This document shows positions 48,685 through 57,841 of a stretch of DNA of 64,000 nt, piece after piece; position 1 is the first letter of the stretch, and every line of letters starts with the position of its first letter. Under the pieces are notes generated by a model, which saw only the letters and a list, made by a program, of their open reading frames with translations, did not search any database and was not told the DNA's origin. The position numbers and the translations under genes are program-made. Origin of the DNA: CAZKAP01 sp964552195 (GTDB lineage Bacteria; Bacteroidota; Bacteroidia; Flavobacteriales; Flavobacteriaceae); NCBI GenBank assembly GCA_964552195.1, contig CAZKFM010000002.1:1-64000 (forward strand). Direction: 5' to 3'.

Positions 48685-49917
48685 ATGGAGAATCTGGCGC
48701 TCATAGAGTCGTTTTCCGAGTTCAAGGACGACAAATTCATCGATCGGGTTACGCTGATGGCTATACTGGAAGAAGTTTTCAGAAATGCCCTGAAGAAGAA
48801 ATTCGGTTCCGATGATAACTTTGACATCATTATCAATCCGGATAAGGGCGACCTGGAGATTTGGAGGAACCGGGTGGTGGTGGAAGATGGAGAGGTTGAA
48901 GATCCCAACGAGGAGATTTCTCTTTCCGAAGCGAGGAAGATCGAGCCTGACTTCGAAGTAGGAGAAGATGTTTCAGAGGAAGTGAAGCTGATCGACCTGG
49001 GAAGGCGTTCCATACTGGCCCTGCGCCAGAATTTGATCGCTAAGATCAGCGAACACGATAACACCACCCTCTACAAGCAATTTAAAGACCTGGAAGGGGA
49101 GATCTATAACGCAGAGGTACATCACGTCAGGCATAAGGCTGTAATCCTGCTAGACGACGAAGGCAACGAAATCATACTGCCCAAGGAGCATCAGATTCCA
49201 TCGGATTTCTTCAGAAAGGGTGACAATGTGAGGGGCATCATCGATCGGGTGGAATTAAAGGGAACCAAGCCGACCATTATCATGTCGAGAACTTCCCCCA
49301 AATTTTTGGAGCAGTTGTTTTTCCAGGAAATACCTGAGGTGTTCGACGGTCTGATCACGATTAAGAAAGCGGTCCGTATCCCTGGTGAGAAGGCCAAGGT
49401 AGCGGTGGATTCCTATGACGATCGCATCGATCCCGTAGGGGCTTGTGTGGGGATGAAGGGTTCACGTATTCACGGAATTGTCCGGGAACTCGGAAACGAA
49501 AATATCGATGTGATTAACTGGACGAACAACCCTCAGCTGATGGTTACCCGTGCACTGAGTCCCGCCCGGGTTTCGTCGGTTAAGCTCAACGACGAGAAGA
49601 TGACGGCACAGGTTTATCTGAAGCCCGAAGAGGTCTCCAAGGCCATCGGTCGTGGTGGGCATAACATCCGCCTGGCTGGACAGCTCACGGGATATGAGAT
49701 CGATGTGTTCAGGGAAGGAGTGGAAGAGGATGTGGAGTTGACTGAATTCTCGGATGAAATCGATCAGTGGATCATCGAAGAGTTTCACAAAATTGGACTG
49801 GATACAGCCCGAAGCGTACTCGAACTCGAGAAGGGAGATCTGATTAAACGTACTGATTTAGAGGAAGAAACCGTAGATGAAGTACTGAAAATCCTCAAAT
49901 CGGAGTTTGAAGATTAA
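48685..49917 (+). CDS. nusA: Transcription termination/antitermination factor NusA
   Basis: The 410 residues cover the N-terminal RNA-polymerase-binding domain (~1-125), an S1 domain (~130-200), and two KH domains with VDSYDDRIDPVGACVGMKGSRI (~232-253) and KAIGRGGHNIRLAGQLTG. The C-terminal acidic repeats of E. coli NusA are largely absent; a short acidic helical tail follows, normal for this phylum. It modulates pausing and termination and is co-transcribed with rimP and infB. Confidence 0.97.
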   Translation: MENLALIESFSEFKDDKFIDRVTLMAILEEVFRNALKKKFGSDDNFDIIINPDKGDLEIWRNRVVVEDGEVEDPNEEISLSEARKIEPDFEVGEDVSEEVKLIDLGRRSILALRQNLIAKISEHDNTTLYKQFKDLEGEIYNAEVHHVRHKAVILLDDEGNEIILPKEHQIPSDFFRKGDNVRGIIDRVELKGTKPTIIMSRTSPKFLEQLFFQEIPEVFDGLITIKKAVRIPGEKAKVAVDSYDDRIDPVGACVGMKGSRIHGIVRELGNENIDVINWTNNPQLMVTRALSPARVSSVKLNDEKMTAQVYLKPEEVSKAIGRGGHNIRLAGQLTGYEIDVFREGVEEDVELTEFSDEIDQWIIEEFHKIGLDTARSVLELEKGDLIKRTDLEEETVDEVLKILKSEFED

Positions 49918-49956
49918 TCTATATTTGCAGCGAAATTAAGGAGCAGAAAGTTTTTT

Positions 49957-52635
49957 ATGTCGGGTAACCCAACAATACGATTAAATAAGGTTCTCAGGGA
50001 ATTGAACATATCCCTCGACCGTGCTGTGGACCACTTGCATTCTAAGGGATTTGAAGTAGAGGCTCGGCCTACTACTAAAATCACGGGTGAGGTGTACCAG
50101 GTATTGTTGGACGAATTCCAGACGGACAAGAGCAAGAAGGTAGCCTCGGTTGAGGTAGGCGAAGAGAAGCGCAAAGAGAAAGAAGCGCTCAGGATACAAA
50201 TTGAGCAGGAGCAGGAGGAAAAACGTCTCGCGCGTGAACGGCGACAGGCCAGCGAAGAAACGATTAAGGCCAAGGCCAATCTGGCCGGCCCTAAGACGGT
50301 AGGCAAAATCGATCTCGACGGGGATAAGCCCAAGGAAGAAGCCCAGACAACGGCTCCGAAAGCTGAGCCAAAACCCGCGCCGGTTAAGGAGGAAGAGACT
50401 GCTGCGGCAGAGGCTCCGGAGGCTCCCAAAGAAGAAAAGGAGGCTCCGGCAGAGAAGGCAAAAGAGGCCGTTGCTGAGACCGCTCCAGAAGAGGCCAAGT
50501 CTATTGAGACCAAGTATCAGAAGCTCTCCGGACTCAAGATTACGGGTGATAAGATCGACCTTTCTAAGTTCGAGAGACCCAAGAAGAAAAAAGAGGACAC
50601 CAGTAAAAAGGACGATGGGCCCGATAGGAAAAAAAGAAGGAAGCGCATTGTATCCAATACCGGACCCGGCGGAGCTCGGGTTCGGAATCAGGGGGGTAAA
50701 CGCGGCCGCTCCAATGAGCCACGTGTAGAGCCCACCGAAGAGGAAGTTCAAAAGCAGGTTCGGGAAACCCTGGAAAAATTGCAGGGTAAGACCAGCCGTG
50801 GCAAGGGCGCCAAATACCGCAGGGAGAAAAGAGATCAGCATCGCCAGCAGACGGAGCGGGATCTGGAGCAACAGGAGCTGGAAAGTAAAATCCTCAAGGT
50901 CACCGAATTCGTTACGGTAAACGAGGTGGCTACCATGATGGATGTATCCACCACCGAGATCATATCGGCCTGTATGTCCCTGGGCATCATGGTTACCCTG
51001 AATCAGCGGCTCGATGCGGAAACGCTCTCCATAGTTGCAGACGAATTCGGCTATGAGGTGGAATTTGTCAAGACGGAGATGGAAGAAGCCATTGAGGTAG
51101 TCGAAGACAACGAGGAAGACCTCAAGCCCCGGGCTCCCATAGTAACCGTCATGGGTCACGTAGACCACGGAAAGACGTCCCTGCTCGATTACATACGGAA
51201 GGAGAATGTCATAGCCGGAGAAAGCGGAGGTATCACCCAGCATATCGGTGCGTACTCTGTGATGCTGGATAGTGGACAGCGCATTACCTTTCTCGATACT
51301 CCCGGGCACGAGGCCTTCACCGCCATGCGTGCGCGAGGTGCTCAGGTGACGGACATAGCCATTATAGTCATAGCAGCGGATGACGATATCATGCCACAGA
51401 CCAAAGAGGCGATCAGTCATGCCCAGGCTGCCAATGTCCCCATCGTATTTGCCATCAATAAAATCGACCGGCCCACAGCTAATCCGGACAAGATTAAGGA
51501 AGGGCTGGCTGGCATGAATCTCCTGGTCGAGGACTGGGGAGGAAAGATTCAGTCTCACGACATATCGGCTAAGAATGGACAGGGGGTTAAAGAACTCCTG
51601 GAGAAGGTGTTGTTGGAAGCCGAACTGCTCGAACTCAAGGCCAATCCGGAGAGATTGGCAACGGGTACCGTGGTCGAGGCTACGCTGGATAAGGGTCGGG
51701 GTTACGTTTCGACCATACTGGTTCAATCGGGTACACTCAAGATCGGCGACTATGTGCTGGCGGGAACGTGCAGTGGGAAGGTTAAGGCCATGGAGGACGA
51801 ACGCGGTAAGAATGTGGACGAGGCAGGACCCGCCACACCCATAACCATACTGGGACTGGACGGCTCTCCTCAGGCGGGAGACCGCTTTGTCGTTATGGAA
51901 GACGAACGGGATGCGAAGCAAATTGCAGCCAAGCGTTCGCAGCTGCAAAGGGAACAGAGTGTTCGTACCCAACGCCATATCACCCTCGATGAAATCGGAA
52001 GACGGATTGCCCTCGGCGAATTCAAGGAGCTCAATATCATTCTTCGTGGTGATGTGGACGGATCCGTAGAAGCGCTAACGGATTCCTTCCAGAAATTGTC
52101 CACGGATGAGATTCAGGTCAATGTGATCCACAAAGGGGTCGGGGCCATAACGGAGAACGACGTTATGCTCGCCAGCGCATCTGAGGCCATAATCATCGGA
52201 TTTAATGTTCGGCCCATGGGTAATGCTAGGGCAGTTGCCGAACGAGAGGAAATCGACATACGGACCTATTCCATTATATACGATGCCATCAATGATCTGA
52301 AAGACGCCATGGAAGGCATGCTTTCTCCAGAGATGAAGGAGGAGATAACCGGAACAGCTGAGATCAGAGAGACCTTTAAAATCTCCAAAATTGGTACGAT
52401 TGCGGGCTGTATGGTAACGGATGGTAAAATATTCCGCAACTCCCGAGTCCGTCTGATCCGCGATGGTGTGGTCATCTTTACCGGTGAACTTGCTTCTCTA
52501 AAGCGCTTCAAGGACGATGTGAAGGAGGTTTCCAAAGGTTACGACTGCGGACTCCAGATCAAGAATTACAACGACATTAGGATAGACGATACGGTTGAGG
52601 CCTTCCAGGAAGTGGCCGTTCGCAAGACTCTTTAG
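49957..52635 (+). CDS. infB: Translation initiation factor IF-2
   Basis: The 892-residue product has an N-terminal IF2 helical domain (RLNKVLRELNISLDRAVDHL), a long Lys/Glu/Ala-rich linker (~60-300), a second small N-domain, and the GTPase domain with GHVDHGKTS from residue 400, DTPGHE and NKIDRP. Domains II-IV follow with KISKIGTIAGCMVTDGKIFR near the end. It places initiator tRNA on the ribosome. The gap from nusA is 39 bases. Confidence 0.98.
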   Translation: MSGNPTIRLNKVLRELNISLDRAVDHLHSKGFEVEARPTTKITGEVYQVLLDEFQTDKSKKVASVEVGEEKRKEKEALRIQIEQEQEEKRLARERRQASEETIKAKANLAGPKTVGKIDLDGDKPKEEAQTTAPKAEPKPAPVKEEETAAAEAPEAPKEEKEAPAEKAKEAVAETAPEEAKSIETKYQKLSGLKITGDKIDLSKFERPKKKKEDTSKKDDGPDRKKRRKRIVSNTGPGGARVRNQGGKRGRSNEPRVEPTEEEVQKQVRETLEKLQGKTSRGKGAKYRREKRDQHRQQTERDLEQQELESKILKVTEFVTVNEVATMMDVSTTEIISACMSLGIMVTLNQRLDAETLSIVADEFGYEVEFVKTEMEEAIEVVEDNEEDLKPRAPIVTVMGHVDHGKTSLLDYIRKENVIAGESGGITQHIGAYSVMLDSGQRITFLDTPGHEAFTAMRARGAQVTDIAIIVIAADDDIMPQTKEAISHAQAANVPIVFAINKIDRPTANPDKIKEGLAGMNLLVEDWGGKIQSHDISAKNGQGVKELLEKVLLEAELLELKANPERLATGTVVEATLDKGRGYVSTILVQSGTLKIGDYVLAGTCSGKVKAMEDERGKNVDEAGPATPITILGLDGSPQAGDRFVVMEDERDAKQIAAKRSQLQREQSVRTQRHITLDEIGRRIALGEFKELNIILRGDVDGSVEALTDSFQKLSTDEIQVNVIHKGVGAITENDVMLASASEAIIIGFNVRPMGNARAVAEREEIDIRTYSIIYDAINDLKDAMEGMLSPEMKEEITGTAEIRETFKISKIGTIAGCMVTDGKIFRNSRVRLIRDGVVIFTGELASLKRFKDDVKEVSKGYDCGLQIKNYNDIRIDDTVEAFQEVAVRKTL

Positions 52636-52713
52636 GGGGTGCTTTCAAGGCTGATCCAACCGCGGTCCGCATTGCTCAATGCATTCTAATCCGGGAGCAT
52701 TAACGGATCGATA

Positions 52714-53076
52714 TTATTCCTCCGGGCGAAGCAATATGGCCTGGGGGAATTGACGTCTTACCAACCGGAAGTTGCGTTCTGCATCCAGTATATTGTAAAA
52801 CTGTCCAATCCTAACACGATAGGTGGTATGCTCGAATTCCAGTCGCGGTGGCCATTGTGGAAAAATGGCAGCGGCATCTGCCTGAAGTTTCCTGGCCATT
52901 TCCAGAGACCCGAAACCCAACTGTATCTGATAATACGAATTCTGCGTTCTCGCGTCTTTGTATAACTCCACCAGTTCGTTTAAGACCGGGTCCTGCTGAA
53001 TTTGGATGACACCTTCCTGTGAATGGATTAAAAAAGTGGTAAATACTAGGGTTCCAGTGATATAGAGAGCTTTCAT
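52714..53076 (-). CDS. SPOR domain-containing exported protein
   Basis: The 120-residue protein has a signal peptide (MKALYITGTLVFTTFLIHSQ) and a C-terminal SPOR-type segment (~50-118): YYQIQLGFGSLEMARKLQADAAAIFPQ, then YRVRIGQFYNILDAERNFRLVRRQFPQAILL. SPOR domains bind denuded peptidoglycan glycan strands. I chose the ATG at 53076; a start nine bases upstream is possible. It is encoded opposite to infB and to the respiratory operon, an arrangement I recall as common in Flavobacteriia. Confidence 0.88.
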   Translation of the reverse strand: MKALYITGTLVFTTFLIHSQEGVIQIQQDPVLNELVELYKDARTQNSYYQIQLGFGSLEMARKLQADAAAIFPQWPPRLEFEHTTYRVRIGQFYNILDAERNFRLVRRQFPQAILLRPEE

Positions 53077-53216
53077 TTCAATCAAAAATAGTACGCAGCC
53101 AAAGATCGTAAAGTTTTGATTAATTGGAAGTTAAACAAAATAGAATTATCCTATTTAGACAGGTTATAAATTGTTATTATCAATTCGTTAACGTTTCAAG
53201 TTATAGGGCCGTGGCT

Positions 53217-53224
53217 TATTTTTG
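53217..53224 (+). promoter_or_regulatory. -7 element, probable promoter of the act-cox operon
   Basis: TATTTTTG is an exact TAnnTTTG match 84 bases before the actA start. The -33 position carries only TTTC. The surrounding region 53086-53308 holds no gene. Confidence 0.5.
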
Positions 53225-53308
53225 TTGCCAATTCGGGAGGCCGCAAGCTCGATGTTTGTTGAATTTGTCAATTTTCCATCTCCCGACATACCAGAAACCA
53301 AGAGAAAT

Positions 53309-54691
53309 ATGAGAAAGGTGCCACGCCTCCCTCGTCTGTGCTATTCCAGTCACATTTACAGGTTTGTCATATTCATTTCTTTACTATTCCCCCTAGCCCT
53401 CTCCGCCCAGGATGATGCGGTGGTGGACCCGGCAGCAGAAAGCTCGACTGCGGAGGATCTCGGTGGAGATCCTGCAGCGGGCAAAACATTGTTCAATCAG
53501 AACTGTGCTGCCTGTCATGCTCTGAACCGCAACATGACGGGGCCTGCACTGGCTAATGTGGAGCAACGGCTTTATGAGGAAGAGGGCCTGGACCGCGAAT
53601 GGTTGTATAAATGGATCCGCAACTCCGCTGGCCTGATTGGTTCGGGTGATGACTATGCCAACCGGGTCTACAACGAGTGGAATCAGGTGGCCATGAATGC
53701 CTTTCCGACGCTATCGGATCAGGATATAGACAACATATTGGCTTATACTGCCGCTCCGCCACCGGCACCGGTGACCACAACGACCGCAGCCGCGGAGGCT
53801 ACTTCGGCCACGGGTTCGTCGGGAATCTCTAACGAATTGATACTGGGAGTCCTGGCCTTCGTGCTATTGGTACTGGTGGTGATGCTCGTGACCGTAAATG
53901 CGACCCTGAGGAGAATAGCCGTAGCTAACAACGTAGAACTGACTGAATTAAAGAAAGCTCGTGGTAAGCCCATCTGGCAGGCGTTCGTGGAGAATCAGTT
54001 TCTGGTGTTCGTCTCCGTAGTGGCCTTTCTGCTCGTAGGCACCTATTACGTATATGCCTACATGATGCAGATCGGTATCGACCAGGGCTATGCTCCGGTG
54101 CAACCCATTCACTACTCACACCGCATACATGCCGGCGTCAATAAGATTGAGTGTACGTATTGCCATTCTTCTGCCTTGGAGTCCAAGCATTCAGGCATCC
54201 CATCTTTGAACGTGTGTATGAACTGTCATAAGTCCATATACGAATACAAGGGTACGCCCGAGGGACCCTCTGCCGAGGATCTGGCCAACGGCTACACCAA
54301 CGAATTTTATACCGGAGAAATCAAGAAGCTTTACAAGGCCGTTGGATGGGACGAAGAAACCCAGCAGTATACCGGTGAAACCCAGCCTGTGGAGTGGGTA
54401 CGTATCCACAACCTGCCGGATTACGCCTATTTCAATCACTCCCAGCACGTGGTTGCCGGTCAGATCGAATGTCAGACCTGTCACGGCCCGGTCGAAGAGA
54501 TGGAGATACTCTATCAGTATTCGCCGCTTACCATGGGTTGGTGCATCAACTGCCACCGGGAGACCGAGGTGAAGCTGGCAGATAATGAGTACTACGACAA
54601 AATCCACAAACAGCTTTCGGAAAAGTATGGTGTAGAATCGCTTACTGCTGCCCAGATGGGCGGTATTGAGTGCGGTAAGTGTCACTATTAG
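53309..54691 (+). CDS. actA: Alternative complex III subunit ActA, hexahaem c-type cytochrome
   Basis: From the ATG at 53309 the 460 residues start with a signal peptide ending LALSAQ. Six CxxCH haem sites are present: one in an N-terminal monohaem domain (CAACH, 66-70), then two membrane helices (~177-196 and ~232-252), then five in a cytochrome c7/c3-like domain (CTYCH 282, CMNCH 303, CQTCH 388, CINCH 412, CGKCH 455). The five-haem part is the canonical ActA; the extra monohaem domain is fused at the front. ActA relays electrons from quinol oxidation toward cytochrome c or directly to oxidase. actB follows after 11 bases. Confidence 0.93.
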   Translation: MRKVPRLPRLCYSSHIYRFVIFISLLFPLALSAQDDAVVDPAAESSTAEDLGGDPAAGKTLFNQNCAACHALNRNMTGPALANVEQRLYEEEGLDREWLYKWIRNSAGLIGSGDDYANRVYNEWNQVAMNAFPTLSDQDIDNILAYTAAPPPAPVTTTTAAAEATSATGSSGISNELILGVLAFVLLVLVVMLVTVNATLRRIAVANNVELTELKKARGKPIWQAFVENQFLVFVSVVAFLLVGTYYVYAYMMQIGIDQGYAPVQPIHYSHRIHAGVNKIECTYCHSSALESKHSGIPSLNVCMNCHKSIYEYKGTPEGPSAEDLANGYTNEFYTGEIKKLYKAVGWDEETQQYTGETQPVEWVRIHNLPDYAYFNHSQHVVAGQIECQTCHGPVEEMEILYQYSPLTMGWCINCHRETEVKLADNEYYDKIHKQLSEKYGVESLTAAQMGGIECGKCHY

Positions 54692-54702
54692 GGAAGAAAT
54701 TT

Positions 54703-57700
54703 ATGGCATCAAAGAAAAAATACTGGAAGGCGGATATAGAATTGCAGGACGGGAATTCTGTAGTCGATAAGTTGAGGGCCGACGAGTTCTCCGAGAAGCT
54801 GCCGGTCGAAGGCTTCATGGAAGACAAAAAGTCCCTGGATGGTTCACAGACCAACCGCAGGGATTTCTTGAAATATCTCGGTTTCAGTACGGCTGCCGCT
54901 ACCATGGCGGCTTGCGAGGGACCGGTCAAGAAGTCCATTCCTTACGTAGTTCAGCCCAATGAACTGGTACCCGGAGTGGCTAATTATTACGCCACCTCCA
55001 TGGCCGATGGCTTCGACTTTGCCAATGTGCTGGTCAAAACCCGGGAGGGTCGTCCAATCAAGATTGAGCCCAATACAATGGAAGGTTCACTCGGGGCAGT
55101 CAATGCTCGAGTAAACGCGTCCGTTCTCACACTGTACGATCGATACAGGCTGCAGCGGCCCATGAGTGGGGACAGTCCGGCCGATTGGTCCATGATAGAC
55201 CAGGCCGTGATCTCAAAACTGCCGCAGCTGAGTGTCAGCGGAAAGAAAGCGTTGCTGCTCACCAGAACCTACGCCAGCCCCAGCATGAAGCGCCTAATCG
55301 GTGATTTTACGGAGGCTTTTCCCGAGATTTCACATGTCGTTTACGATGCGCTTTCTAAGGAAGCTGCTCTGTCGGCTTTTGAAGAAGCTTATGGTGAACG
55401 GGCGCTGGCCGATTATGATTTTTCTAAGGCGGACCTCATTATTTCATTCGATGCAGACTTCCTGTCCGACTGGCAGGGTGGTGGATATGAAACTGGCTAT
55501 GCCAAGAACAGGGTGCCCAGAAACGGTAAAATGTCCCGGCATATTCACCTGGAGTCCAATATGAGCCTTACGGGTTCTAATGCCGACAAGCGTATTCCGC
55601 TGAAGCCTGCCCAGATCAAAATAGGTCTGGCTAAACTCTTTGGTAAGCTGAATGGAAGTAATATCGGAGGCGGTGTTGATTCCAGTATCGATGGCTATGT
55701 GGATCGCATAGCAGACGAAATCAAAAAGGCCGGAACTCGCGCAGTGGTGGTGTGTGGAATCGACGATAAAGATGCCCAGGCGGTTACCCTGGCTATTAAT
55801 AAGCTCATTCAAAGTGAAGCCTTCGACCCTCAGCGGCCCAAATATGTTCGTCAGGGTTCCTCGGATGCCGTAAACCAATTGATGTCGGACATGGAGTCGG
55901 GCAGGGTTGGCTTGCTGCTTATGGATGGGGTGAATCCTGTTTATACACTGGCTGAGGGCTCGCGATTTGCCGAGGCCCTGAAACGGGTTGACCTTTCGGT
56001 ATCGCTTTCATTTGCTTGGGACGAAACTGCACAATCTTCCACCTATGCGGGTGCGGGTTCGCATTACCTGGAGTCTTGGGGCGATCTGGAGATCAAGAAG
56101 GGGTTCTACAGTCTGGTTCAGCCGGTGATCAAGGAATTATTCGATACTCGTCAGATGGGTGACTGCCTGCTTACCTGGATGGGAGCAGAGGGCACTTATT
56201 ACGACTATGTAAGGAAGAACTGGGAAGAAAATATACTGGGCGGAGCGGCCTGGAACAAGACCCTGCAGGATGGGGTATTGATTCGGGAAACCGAGTCCGA
56301 GGATTCTTCGTCCGAAGCCGATAATGAAGAAGCCGAGAGTCGGGTCGAGAGCCTGGCGGTCTCACTCAGGGCCCTGGTCAGCGCACCGAATCCCGATGAG
56401 TCCCTTATACTTTACAGCAAAGTGGGTATGGGCGACGGTCAACAGGCTAATAATCCCTGGCTTCAGGAGTTCCCTGATCCCATATCCCGCGTTTCCTGGG
56501 ATAATTATATCACTGTTTCCAAGGCAGACGCTGAGCGACTCGATATACCCAATACCTATTCGGATAACGGCGGCATGAACGGATCTTATGTTCGTGTGCG
56601 CGTGGGCGATGAGGTACTGGAGCGGGTGCCCGTAGTCGTGCAGCCGGGTCAGGCCAAAGGTACCTATGGACTCTCCGTGGGTTACGGAAGAGAAGCCGGC
56701 CTTCAGGAGGAAATGAGGACGGGTGTCAATGCGTACCGTCTCTACAAGAATTTCTCCCGTACGCAGGAAGTTACCCTGGAAAAAGTCGATGGTCGTCACG
56801 AGTTTGCCAGCGTACAGCTGCACAAGACTCTGATGGGCAGGGGAGACATTATCAAGGAGGCAACGCTAAGGGAATACAATACTGAAGATCCCTCCAGCTG
56901 GAATCCGGTACCCGTCGTATCATTAAATCACCAAGAAGTACCAGCGACTTCGGTCGACCTGTGGGAGAGTTTCGACCGTTCCATAGGACATCATTTTAAC
57001 CTTTCCATCGATCTGAATGCCTGCACCGGTTGCGGGGCATGCGTGATCGCCTGTCACGCCGAAAATAATGTGCCTGTGGTTGGAAAGGCAGAGGTCCGTA
57101 TGTCCAGGGATATGCACTGGCTCAGAATCGATCGCTACTACTCCTCGGAAGAGACCTTCGCGGAAGATGTCGAGCGGAAGGAGTCATTAGAAGGATTGTT
57201 CGGCGAGAATGGTAGCCTGCAGGGATTCCGCCAAATGGAGGATCCGGCGGAAAATCCTCAGGTCGCTTTTCAACCTGTGATGTGTCAGCACTGCAATCAC
57301 GCTCCCTGCGAAACGGTTTGTCCGGTGGCCGCGACTTCTCACAGTCGTCAGGGTCACAACCACATGGTCTACAATCGTTGTATCGGGACGCGCTACTGTG
57401 CGAATAACTGTCCGTATAAAGTGCGTCGCTTTAACTGGTTCGAATACGGCAAGAACGACGAGTTCGACTTCCATATGAACAACGATCTGGGCCGAATGGT
57501 TTTGAACCCGGACGTAACGGTTCGCTCCAGAGGGGTAATGGAAAAGTGCTCGTTCTGCATACAGAACACCCAAAAGGCTATACTCGATGCCAAACGCGAT
57601 GGACGGGAGGTCAGGGATGAAGAATTCCAAACGGTCTGTTCTACCGCCTGTACGTCGGGAGCACTTGTCTTTGGGGACATCAACGATCCAGAGAGCGAAG

Positions 57701-57807
57701 TCTCCAAACTGAAGAAGAACGATCGCATGTATCACCTGCTCGAGCATGTAGGTACGCAGCCCAACGTGTTCTATCACGTGAAGGTTCGCAACACGGAAGA
57801 GGCTTAA
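54703..57807 (+). CDS. actB: Alternative complex III subunit ActB, iron-sulfur protein
   Basis: The 1,034-residue subunit has a Tat-type signal (TNRRDFLKYLGF, ~52-63, followed by ATMAAC), a long N-terminal half related to molybdopterin oxidoreductases but without an obvious cofactor-binding Cys/Sec site, and a C-terminal ferredoxin-type half. The latter has four cysteine clusters: CTGCGACVIACH, CQHCNHAPCETVCP, CIGTRYCANNCPYK, and CSFCIQNT with CSTACTSGA. The start ATG 54703 is preferred over a GTG inside the actA stop region. It contacts ActA and ActC in the complex. Confidence 0.95.
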   Translation: MASKKKYWKADIELQDGNSVVDKLRADEFSEKLPVEGFMEDKKSLDGSQTNRRDFLKYLGFSTAAATMAACEGPVKKSIPYVVQPNELVPGVANYYATSMADGFDFANVLVKTREGRPIKIEPNTMEGSLGAVNARVNASVLTLYDRYRLQRPMSGDSPADWSMIDQAVISKLPQLSVSGKKALLLTRTYASPSMKRLIGDFTEAFPEISHVVYDALSKEAALSAFEEAYGERALADYDFSKADLIISFDADFLSDWQGGGYETGYAKNRVPRNGKMSRHIHLESNMSLTGSNADKRIPLKPAQIKIGLAKLFGKLNGSNIGGGVDSSIDGYVDRIADEIKKAGTRAVVVCGIDDKDAQAVTLAINKLIQSEAFDPQRPKYVRQGSSDAVNQLMSDMESGRVGLLLMDGVNPVYTLAEGSRFAEALKRVDLSVSLSFAWDETAQSSTYAGAGSHYLESWGDLEIKKGFYSLVQPVIKELFDTRQMGDCLLTWMGAEGTYYDYVRKNWEENILGGAAWNKTLQDGVLIRETESEDSSSEADNEEAESRVESLAVSLRALVSAPNPDESLILYSKVGMGDGQQANNPWLQEFPDPISRVSWDNYITVSKADAERLDIPNTYSDNGGMNGSYVRVRVGDEVLERVPVVVQPGQAKGTYGLSVGYGREAGLQEEMRTGVNAYRLYKNFSRTQEVTLEKVDGRHEFASVQLHKTLMGRGDIIKEATLREYNTEDPSSWNPVPVVSLNHQEVPATSVDLWESFDRSIGHHFNLSIDLNACTGCGACVIACHAENNVPVVGKAEVRMSRDMHWLRIDRYYSSEETFAEDVERKESLEGLFGENGSLQGFRQMEDPAENPQVAFQPVMCQHCNHAPCETVCPVAATSHSRQGHNHMVYNRCIGTRYCANNCPYKVRRFNWFEYGKNDEFDFHMNNDLGRMVLNPDVTVRSRGVMEKCSFCIQNTQKAILDAKRDGREVRDEEFQTVCSTACTSGALVFGDINDPESEVSKLKKNDRMYHLLEHVGTQPNVFYHVKVRNTEEA

Positions 57808-57841
57808 TTGTACAACCGAAGAAGTAAGGAATAAGAAAATT

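Noticed and set aside
49981..51978. A 665-codon minus-strand frame opposite infB
   Set aside because: It is an antisense shadow of the IF-2 reading frame, favoured by its Lys/Glu-rich codons. It has no domain, signal or membrane pattern of a real protein and infB is certain.
52650..52700. Short inverted repeat GCATTG/CAATGC between infB and the SPOR gene as a terminator
   Set aside because: The loop is only two bases and no T run follows on either strand.
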